Source: Nitrospirota bacterium | GTDB lineage: Bacteria; Nitrospirota; Nitrospiria; Nitrospirales; UBA8639 | DNA length: 9,754 bases | NCBI GenBank assembly: GCA_003228495.1 | Contig: QIDY01000117.1 | Location: forward strand, 1-9,754 | Direction: 5' to 3' | Part shown: piece by piece, positions 1 through 5,406 of the stretch | Position numbering within the stretch: the first letter of the stretch is position 1 | Layout: each line of letters opens with the position of its first letter | Translations under genes and position numbers: made by a program | The notes under the pieces: generated by a model | Told to the model about the DNA's origin: nothing | Database searches by the model: none | The model's input: the letters and a program-made list of their open reading frames with translations, nothing else

Positions 1-165
1 CGGTTCGCCCGTCTCTGCCGACCGTTGCTCGAGAAACCTATCGAACAGCTTTTTCCAGGCCATGGCATGGATGCGGGCCGTCTTCGTTAGAACGCCGTCT
101 AGATCGAATAACACCGCGTCGTAGTCCCGCGGAGAGAGTGTAATAACGGGGCATTCACAGGTCAT
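1..165 (-). CDS. HAD-family hydrolase, beta-phosphoglucomutase-like (N-terminal part)
   Basis: The first 55 codons of a gene that runs off the left edge of the window. The ATG at 165 opens a frame with no stop down to base 1. Residues 19-26 read LFDLDGVL, the HAD motif I: the first Asp is the nucleophile and the second the general acid/base. It is followed by TKTARIHAMAWKKLFD, the start of the helical cap seen in beta-phosphoglucomutase-type HAD-IA enzymes. Family members interconvert beta-glucose-1-phosphate and glucose-6-phosphate or remove phosphate from sugar phosphates. Substrate specificity cannot be read because the cap and motifs II-IV are outside the window. The gene lies 141 bp downstream of phosphoketolase on the same strand. 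No good Shine-Dalgarno is visible before the ATG. In related clusters such genes often sit next to disaccharide phosphorylases (GH65), so the sequence left of the window would be informative. Confidence 0.85.
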   Translation of the reverse strand, partial: MTCECPVITLSPRDYDAVLFDLDGVLTKTARIHAMAWKKLFDRFLEQRSAETGEP

Positions 166-238
166 AATTAAATCAGTGATATTGCTTTCATAGAGATGCG
201 GGTGCAGGAGAGATAAAAAAGCCGAAGAGTCCTGTGCT

Positions 239-284
239 ATTGGAGTGAATCCAATCCGTCCATTTCAGTTTCTTTGAGGAAACT
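239..284 (-). terminator. Two small stem-loops and a T-run after phosphoketolase; possible weak terminator
   Basis: In the 141-bp gap after phosphoketolase, the minus strand can form two short hairpins. One has arms at 267-272 and 279-284 (AGTTTC/GAAACT) and the other at 239-244 and 250-255 (ATTGGA/TCCAAT). A run of six T (minus strand) follows at about 215-220, but roughly 18 bases separate it from the second stem and the stems are AT-rich. This is not a classical intrinsic terminator. Transcription may end here or may continue into the HAD gene. Confidence 0.25.
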
Positions 285-306
285 CCGCAAGGACAGGAAG
301 CCAATA

Positions 307-2670
307 CTAATAGGGCCACTTCCAATTTTTAATTTCCGGCATATCGTCACCGTACGCGGCAATGTACGTTTTATGGTCAATCTTTTTATCGCGGATAGCC
401 TGTTTGGCATAGGCCGCAAGATATCCAAGCTTGGGCACACGATCGATCACATCTGCCACCAGATGAAACCGGTCAAGATCGTTCAGCACGACCATGTCAA
501 AAGGCGTGGTCGTTTTGCCTTCTTCCTTATATCCCCGAACGTGGAGATTTTTATGATTGGTTCGCCGATACGTCAGGCGATGGATCAACCAGGGATACCC
601 ATGAAAGGCAAAGATGATGGGTTTATCCGTCGTAAAGAGGGTATCGAACTCCCTGTCGGACAGCCCATGCGGATGCTCTTTTTGTGGTTGAAGCTTCATG
701 AGGTTTACAACATTCACCACCCGAACTTTCAGATCAGGAACCTGCTTTCGAAGAAGGTCCACCGCGGCCAACGTCTCCAGAGTTGGAATATCTCCAGCAC
801 AGGCCATGACCACATCGGGTTCTCCGCCTTTATCGTTACTGGCCCATTCCCAAATGCCAATGCCAGCCGTACAATGCTTGATGGCCGCATCCATACTGAG
901 AAATTGCAGGCCTGGTTGCTTCCCGGCCACAACCACATTGACCAAATTTCGACTTCGGAGACATTTATCCGCGATGAATAACAGACTGTTGGCATCAGGG
1001 GGCAGGTAAATACGAATGACCTCGGCTTTCTTGTTGGCCACATGATCGATAAACCCTGGGTCTTGATGAGAAAACCCATTGTGATCCTGCCGCCACACAT
1101 GGGAGGTCAAGAGATAATTGAGTGACGCAATGGGTCTCCGCCACGGAATCTCACTCCCCGTGACCTTCAACCACTTGGCATGCTGGTTGAACATCGAATC
1201 GATAAGGTGAATGAAGGCCTCGTAGCAGGAGAAAAACCCGTGGCGCCCAGTCAGTAAATATCCTTCCAGCCAGCCCTGGCAGGTATGTTCACTCAGCATT
1301 TCGAACACGCGGCCATCTAAAGCCAGGTGGTCATCTTCAGGAACGGTGTCCGCAACCCATCGACGACTCGTCACTTCAAAGAGCGCACCTAACCGGTTGG
1401 ACGCTGTCTCATCCGGACCAAATACCAGGAAATTCCGATGGTCCATATTGCGCTTCATCACATCCCGCAGGAAATTCCCCAGGAGACGCGTGGCTTCAGC
1501 CACGACCGTTCCTGGTTTAGAAACCTCCACTGCATAGTCCTGAAAATCGGGCATCCTGAGATCTTTAAGCAGTAAACCTCCGTTGGTATGAGGATTCGCG
1601 CCCATTCGCCGTTCGCCTGTGGGGGCCAGTTTCGCCAGTTCTGGAATAAGTTGGCCATTCTCGTCAAATAATTCTTCCGGCTTGTAACTTTTCATCCACT
1701 TTTCCAGCAATTGAATATGATCCTTCTTGGTCGCCATCTCGGCAAAGGGGACCTGATGCGAACGCCAGGAATCCTCGGTTTTTTTCCCATCCACTTCTTT
1801 GGGACCGGTCCAACCCTTGGGGCTTCGCAAAATGATCATTGGCCAGCGCGGACGGGCGGTCTCCCCTTTGTCTCTGGCTCGATGCTGAATGCCGTGAATC
1901 TCCGTCATCACATCATCGAGTGTGGTTGCCATGACCTGATGCATCGTCTCGGGATCGGACCCTTCCACAAAAAACGGTTTATAGCCATAGCCAATAAATA
2001 AACTTTTCAATTCGTCATGGCTGATTCGAGACAACACCGTGGGGTTGGCGATTTTGTATCCGTTCAAATGTAAAATTGGCAGCACCGCTCCATCCAATTT
2101 CGGATTCAAAAATTTATTAGAATGCCAGGCGGTGGCCAAGGGGCCGGTTTCCGCTTCTCCATCTCCCACCACACAAGCCACTAACAAATCAGGATTATCA
2201 AAAGCCGCACCAAAGGCATGCGACAACGCATACCCAAGTTCCCCTCCCTCGTGGATGGATCCGGGGGTTTCAGGAGCGACGTGACTGGGAATTCCCCCCG
2301 GGAAAGAAAACTGCTTGAAGAGTTTTTTCATCCCTTCGGTATCCTGAGAAATGTTGGGATACACTTCGCTGTAGGTCCCCTCCAAATAGGTGTTGGCCAC
2401 CAAACCCGGGCCGCCATGTCCGGGACCGGCAATATACATCATGCTGAGATCATGCTTCTTAATGACTCGATTCAGATGGACGTAGAGAAAATTTAATCCC
2501 GGCGTCGTTCCCCAATGTCCAAGAAGCCGCGCCTTTATATGCTCAAGGGTCAACGGTTTTTTGAGTAGAGGATTATCGAGGAGATAGATCTGCCCCACGG
2601 ACAAATAATTGGCTGCCCGCCAATAGGCGTCTATTGTCTGTAACTCTTTTTTTGAACAGGTCGTAGACAT
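307..2670 (-). CDS. xfp: Xylulose-5-phosphate/fructose-6-phosphate phosphoketolase
   Basis: Thiamine-diphosphate enzyme that cleaves xylulose-5-phosphate (to glyceraldehyde-3-phosphate) and/or fructose-6-phosphate (to erythrose-4-phosphate) with phosphate, giving acetyl phosphate. The frame of 787 residues is full length for the family (about 790). Visible signatures: GPGHGGPG near residue 85; the family block EGGELGYALSHAFGAAFDNP near 140; the ThDP/Mg motif GDGEAETGPLATAWHSN near 168; SNRLGALFEVTSRRWV in the middle domain; the second signature YEAFIHLIDSMFNQHAKW; and the typical end GDDMPEIKNWKWPY. The ATG at 2670 is supported by AAGGAGG at 2676-2682. It lies 112 bp downstream of acetate kinase on the same strand, the usual partner that consumes acetyl phosphate. 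The gap between them holds palindromic repeats. Whether it prefers the five- or six-carbon substrate cannot be told from sequence. Confidence 0.97.
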   Translation of the reverse strand: MSTTCSKKELQTIDAYWRAANYLSVGQIYLLDNPLLKKPLTLEHIKARLLGHWGTTPGLNFLYVHLNRVIKKHDLSMMYIAGPGHGGPGLVANTYLEGTYSEVYPNISQDTEGMKKLFKQFSFPGGIPSHVAPETPGSIHEGGELGYALSHAFGAAFDNPDLLVACVVGDGEAETGPLATAWHSNKFLNPKLDGAVLPILHLNGYKIANPTVLSRISHDELKSLFIGYGYKPFFVEGSDPETMHQVMATTLDDVMTEIHGIQHRARDKGETARPRWPMIILRSPKGWTGPKEVDGKKTEDSWRSHQVPFAEMATKKDHIQLLEKWMKSYKPEELFDENGQLIPELAKLAPTGERRMGANPHTNGGLLLKDLRMPDFQDYAVEVSKPGTVVAEATRLLGNFLRDVMKRNMDHRNFLVFGPDETASNRLGALFEVTSRRWVADTVPEDDHLALDGRVFEMLSEHTCQGWLEGYLLTGRHGFFSCYEAFIHLIDSMFNQHAKWLKVTGSEIPWRRPIASLNYLLTSHVWRQDHNGFSHQDPGFIDHVANKKAEVIRIYLPPDANSLLFIADKCLRSRNLVNVVVAGKQPGLQFLSMDAAIKHCTAGIGIWEWASNDKGGEPDVVMACAGDIPTLETLAAVDLLRKQVPDLKVRVVNVVNLMKLQPQKEHPHGLSDREFDTLFTTDKPIIFAFHGYPWLIHRLTYRRTNHKNLHVRGYKEEGKTTTPFDMVVLNDLDRFHLVADVIDRVPKLGYLAAYAKQAIRDKKIDHKTYIAAYGDDMPEIKNWKWPY

Positions 2671-2675
2671 TAAGC

Positions 2676-2682
2676 CCTCCTT
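2676..2682 (-). promoter_or_regulatory. Ribosome binding site of phosphoketolase
   Basis: AAGGAGG on the minus strand, five bases before the ATG at 2670. It is a near-consensus Shine-Dalgarno and fixes the phosphoketolase start. Together with the acetate kinase gene's weak site, it suggests phosphoketolase is the more strongly translated of the pair. Confidence 0.85.
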
Positions 2683-2716
2683 GCGTCCACTTCTAATCTC
2701 AATTTAACTTGCTATT

Positions 2717-2736
2717 CCCCGTTGCTTGCTACGGGG
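2717..2736. repeat. GC-rich palindrome in the ackA-xfp gap
   Basis: Arms CCCCGT (2717-2722) and ACGGGG (2731-2736) are perfect inverted copies around an 8-base loop containing TGCTTGCT. A similar module with CCCCG and CGGGG arms and a TTGC-containing loop lies at 2807-2827, inside the end of ackA. The form resembles repetitive extragenic palindromes. In the ackA-xfp transcript it could also form a hairpin affecting stability or attenuation. No T-run follows, so it is not an intrinsic terminator. Confidence 0.6.
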
Positions 2737-2748
2737 TTACCGATTAGG

Positions 2749-2783
2749 TCCCCCATTTGGAAAAGGGTGTTCAGGGGGATTTT
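2749..2783. repeat. CCCCC/GGGGG interspersed repeat copy (degenerate)
   Basis: On the plus strand the segment reads GTCCCCC, then ATTTGGAAAAGGG, then TGTTCAGGGGGATTTT. TCCCCC (2749-2754 region) can pair with GGGGGA (2774-2779 region), and an inner CCCCC/GGG pairing is also possible. This layout matches a C-rich/G-rich palindromic element that recurs between genes in many environmental bacterial genomes; I recognise it from general knowledge and did not measure it. It abuts the stop codon of ackA at 2783-2785. Confidence 0.5.
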
Positions 2784-4060
2784 CAAATCCTTTGTTCCTC
2801 TGAATACCCCGTGGGGTTGCCTCGGGGATCTTTATTTAAACAAGTGACTGTTTCTCGGGCTATACAAGATTCTTCGTCAGTAGCGACAACATATGCTGGA
2901 AGGTCGGCTGTTTCATTACTTATTGGTTCTGCAAAACCTGGAGATAGACCCACTGCCAGGTTATTACGCTCGAGGTCTAGGACCAGGCCACACCATTCCA
3001 TGTTGGCACAAATGCGTTCGCGAATCTCTGGAGAGGATTCTCCTATTCCTCCCCCGAATATAATTGCGTCTGCTCCACCAAGTGCGGCAAGGTAGGCGCC
3101 AATATATTTCTTTGCCCGATAACAAAACAGGTCAATGGCTAACTTAGCGCGTGGGTCCTGCTCTCGATTTGCCGCCTCAAGCAACACACGCATGTCCTTA
3201 GAGCGCCCGGAAACTCCTAAAAGTCCTGATTCATGATTCAACCATCGCTCTACTTCCCTCACATCAACCTTTTCCATTTGAGAAAGGTATTGGACAATGG
3301 AGGGATCGAGATCTCCCGACCTTGTCCCCATAACCAATCCTTCGAGTGGACTGAATCCCATTGAAGTATCGACGGATTTACCATTAGCCATGGCTGCCAC
3401 CGAACACCCGTTACCTAAATGAAGGGAAATAATGCGGTCGTCTTTCCTCGGGCTTACCTGAAAGGTCTCATACCCCTGGATCAACGATGAATGAGCGATT
3501 CCATGGAACCCAAAACGTTTGATACCATGCCGTTCTGCCAGGCCATAAGGAATCGCATAGGTGGACGCATAGAGCGGCATTGTCTGATGAAAAACCGTGT
3601 CAAAGACCGCAACCATAGGAATCTTTGGACCAAGAATCCCACGAGTTGCTTGAATGCCATGCAAGGAAATGGGGTTGTGAAGAGGGGCCAGATCGTTAAG
3701 TTTCTCAAGAGAAGCCATGACTTGCTCATCCACCACAACTGGACCGTTAAAAAATTTTGCGCCATGAACCACGCGATGTCCAACTGCATCAATACTTGCT
3801 AGGTCGACCTCCCTATAATTTCGCAGGATCTCAAAAATTTTCCTTAGGGCTTCTGAATGATTGGAGACACTGGGAATTCCATTGAGGGAAGCCTGTTCCC
3901 CAAAAAGGTCCAAGCGAACAGTGGATCTTCCCTCACCTATTTGGTCGATTTTTCCCTGTGCCAGACGGTCTGTTGAAGATAAGCCCATTTTCCCATAATC
4001 TATCTTGGCCACTAAAAACTTGATGGAGGAGCTCCCATAATTTAAGGCTAAGATCTTCAT
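2783..4060 (-). CDS. ackA: Acetate kinase
   Basis: Transfers the phosphoryl group of acetyl phosphate to ADP, giving ATP and acetate; the reaction is reversible. 425 residues. The N-terminal nucleotide motif LALNYGSSSIKF contains Asn7, where the more common form has C rather than Y before GSSS. Other expected active-site positions are present: GHRVVHG with Arg96, VFDTVFH with Asp154, GFHG with His186, the second signature around LHLGNGCS (His214) and MGTRSGDLDP (Arg247), and the C-terminal GGGIGESSPEIRE with its Glu. After the expected family end (TDEESCIARETVTCL) there is a tail of about 17 residues, NKDPRGNPTGYSEEQRI, which the family does not normally have and whose DNA is palindromic. The start at 4060 is the only ATG that gives the full N-terminus, but its Shine-Dalgarno is weak. 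It lies 39 bp after the galT fragment and 112 bp before xfp, a functional pair. Confidence 0.97.
   Translation of the reverse strand: MKILALNYGSSSIKFLVAKIDYGKMGLSSTDRLAQGKIDQIGEGRSTVRLDLFGEQASLNGIPSVSNHSEALRKIFEILRNYREVDLASIDAVGHRVVHGAKFFNGPVVVDEQVMASLEKLNDLAPLHNPISLHGIQATRGILGPKIPMVAVFDTVFHQTMPLYASTYAIPYGLAERHGIKRFGFHGIAHSSLIQGYETFQVSPRKDDRIISLHLGNGCSVAAMANGKSVDTSMGFSPLEGLVMGTRSGDLDPSIVQYLSQMEKVDVREVERWLNHESGLLGVSGRSKDMRVLLEAANREQDPRAKLAIDLFCYRAKKYIGAYLAALGGADAIIFGGGIGESSPEIRERICANMEWCGLVLDLERNNLAVGLSPGFAEPISNETADLPAYVVATDEESCIARETVTCLNKDPRGNPTGYSEEQRI
2807..2827. repeat. GC-rich palindromic module inside the ackA 3' end
   Basis: Arms CCCCG (2807-2811) and CGGGG (2823-2827) flank an 11-base loop containing GGGGTTGC. 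An overlapping tight palindrome ACCCCGTGGGGT sits at 2806-2817. The module resembles the palindrome at 2717-2736 and encodes part of the extra C-terminal tail of acetate kinase. Confidence 0.45.
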
Positions 4061-4099
4061 AATTAAGCCTATTGAATAACTTTTAGGGCCAATCGTAAT

Positions 4100-4441
4100 T
4101 CATCTCGCACCAAACGCGGTAGCAAAAAAATCCGTCATAATCACTGCGCTTTCTCGAAAAAATTCGTTATGCCCTCGGCGGGCAGGTTCGCCTTCTCCTT
4201 GGAGAGCAGCAAACTTGTTGGGGATAATACGCACGGACCATGCTTCCAAAGAGGAATGGGGAATTCTCATTAACTCAGGTGGCGTCATGGCTTCATTGGT
4301 AGGGCAAAAGGGGCATGTCGGTTCAAATTCTGGAATCTTTTTCCCAGACATCGGTTGCTGTAAATCATGAGGCCGTTTACCACGTTCAGTGGCAAGGATC
4401 ACCCATTCTTTGGTTGTTGGGTCCTGACGAATGACAGACAT
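4100..4441 (-). pseudogene. N-terminal fragment of galactose-1-phosphate uridylyltransferase
   Basis: From the ATG at 4441 the protein begins MSVIRQDPTTKEWVILATER, a typical GalT start. It is followed by CPFCPTNEAMTPPEL, with the two zinc-binding cysteines, and WSVRIIPNKFAALQGEGEP. Complete GalT proteins are about 330-350 residues; this one stops after 113, at GHNEFFRESAVIMTDFFATAFGAR. The active-site HPH motif and the whole second half are missing, so UDP-glucose:galactose-1-phosphate transfer is not expected. The next 39 bp lead directly to acetate kinase, leaving no room for the rest. The frame stays open up to 4519, but the GalT similarity begins at 4441, so I take that start; its Shine-Dalgarno (AGAAG) is weak. 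A run of seven T (4124-4130) lies near the end, where a slip would lead to an unrelated 18-residue or so tail ending at 4069. It could be a decayed gene or a retained N-terminal domain. Confidence 0.75.
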
Positions 4442-4500
4442 CACCGAACTTCTGATGACACTCCAATCCCTGGCAGGTAGAATTTCTACAGGCCCGAGCC

Positions 4501-4995
4501 CTACATGATTTTCTTCCAACGTCCTTGCCGGGATCCTAATTCTCTCAGTTTGGCCTTCATCTCATTCAGGCAGAGCACTTCACATTCATCGACGGGGCGA
4601 TCAAAATCGGAACGGTGCACAATTTTAATGGTCAGCGTGACATCTGGGCGGTTTCCTCTCGTAGGAGCGTAACGAATGGCGCTGTCAAAAATCTCTATTT
4701 CGTATCGAGACGGACGCTCCTCCATTGGTAAAATCCATCGGGCGATTTTTTGAAGATCCTTGAAAATCCCCTGACATTTTTCGCATCCTGGAACGGGGTG
4801 ATCCTCCGGCTCGTGTGTTCCATACAGCAATAAGTCAAAGCCAACTTGTCGAGGTCTATCCTCAACGACTGGTATTTGTTCAGGGAGCACTTCCCAACAG
4901 ACCTGATGCTTTTGGACGAGAGCTTTTATTTCTTCTATGGTTTTTTGTCCGGTCGAGGCCGTTCTGAAATTTTCGCTGGCTTCAGCTTTTTTCAT
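4501..4995 (-). CDS. Unrecognised 164-residue protein
   Basis: I do not recognise a family. The start at 4995 is chosen because AGGAGGG lies nine bases upstream (5005-5011); the frame is open to 5181, but that extension overlaps the YHS gene in another frame. The protein begins MKKAEASENF and appears soluble, with no signal peptide or membrane span. It is charged throughout. The central part contains PGCEKCQGIFKDL, a single CxxC, in a segment rich in Glu, Asp, His and Pro (YGTHEPEDHPVPGCEKC). The rest looks like alternating strands and helices (SRYEIEIFDSAIRYAP, VTLTIKIVHRSDFD), and it ends in a basic stretch (KLRELGSRQGRWKKIM). It lies 145 bp after the stand-alone YHS gene and 59 bp before the galT fragment. 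A metal- or redox-related role is possible from the cysteine pair alone, but that is weak. Confidence 0.75.
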   Translation of the reverse strand: MKKAEASENFRTASTGQKTIEEIKALVQKHQVCWEVLPEQIPVVEDRPRQVGFDLLLYGTHEPEDHPVPGCEKCQGIFKDLQKIARWILPMEERPSRYEIEIFDSAIRYAPTRGNRPDVTLTIKIVHRSDFDRPVDECEVLCLNEMKAKLRELGSRQGRWKKIM

Positions 4996-5004
4996 AGTGC
5001 CGTT

Positions 5005-5011
5005 CCCTCCT
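5005..5011 (-). promoter_or_regulatory. Ribosome binding site selecting the 4995 start
   Basis: AGGAGGG on the minus strand, nine bases before the ATG at 4995. It argues against the longer frame from 5181, which has no comparable site and would overlap the YHS gene. Confidence 0.7.
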
Positions 5012-5140
5012 CTTGGCTCGCTTGACCATCTCAAACCAGGTAACAGGTTATTTCCCTTGATGATGGTTGGGCCATCTTTATGCAGACGCTCCCTGCTCAG
5101 TAAGAACTTCAGGCCTTGGTTGGAGGACTGAATCCGTCGC

Positions 5141-5293
5141 CTACTTTTTTCGAGGAAAAAACTTGTCTGGTTCTTTATCAAACTTATCCTTGCAACCGAG
5201 AGAGCAAAAATAAAAAGTTTGTTTTTCGTATGTGCTGCTCCAATCAGCGGTTTCTACATTAATTGCCATGGCGCAAACAGGATCTTTTTCCAT
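5141..5293 (-). CDS. Small stand-alone YHS-domain protein
   Basis: A 50-residue protein starting MEKDPVCAMAINVETADW and ending DKEPDKFFPRKK. It consists almost entirely of a YHS domain: the N-terminal DPVC-M motif (Cys7), an aromatic strand pair (TYEKQTFYFC), Cys30 and Cys34 in YFCSLGC, and the following KDKFDKEPDKF helix. YHS domains are found in metal-handling proteins such as heavy-metal ATPases, and the cysteines are thought to bind metal. The start is fixed by AGGAGGT at 5301-5307, seven bases upstream, and the TAG stop is at 5141-5143. It follows the phosphorylase gene, whose own N-terminus is a YHS domain, by 113 bp. The two share the DPVC-M and YFCS-x2-C pattern but differ elsewhere, so this is not a recent copy. 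Confidence 0.88.
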   Translation of the reverse strand: MEKDPVCAMAINVETADWSSTYEKQTFYFCSLGCKDKFDKEPDKFFPRKK

Positions 5294-5300
5294 AGGTTCT

Positions 5301-5307
5301 ACCTCCT
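5301..5307 (-). promoter_or_regulatory. Ribosome binding site of the YHS gene
   Basis: AGGAGGT on the minus strand, seven bases before the ATG at 5293. It is one of the best Shine-Dalgarno sites in the window and the main support, besides the motif, for this short gene. Confidence 0.8.
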
Positions 5308-5406
5308 ATTTTCTATAATCGAATTTCTATTCTCTTAATATTTCCTCAGGCATGGGAGTTTCCAAAGTACAGTATCAATAAGAACCGTTTTCTTGCCTGG
5401 CAACGT

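Noticed and set aside
274..981. 235-codon open frame on the plus strand
   Set aside because: It lies entirely antisense to phosphoketolase, whose motifs are unmistakable, and shows no recognisable protein features.
4996..5181. Extension of the unknown protein to a start at 5181
   Set aside because: It has no ribosome binding site, overlaps the YHS gene in another frame, and a strong site supports the start at 4995.
5385..5402. Short dyad TTGCCTGGCAA at the end of the phosphorylase gene as an operator
   Set aside because: Only five bases per arm with a one-base centre and no second copy nearby; it is compatible with chance.
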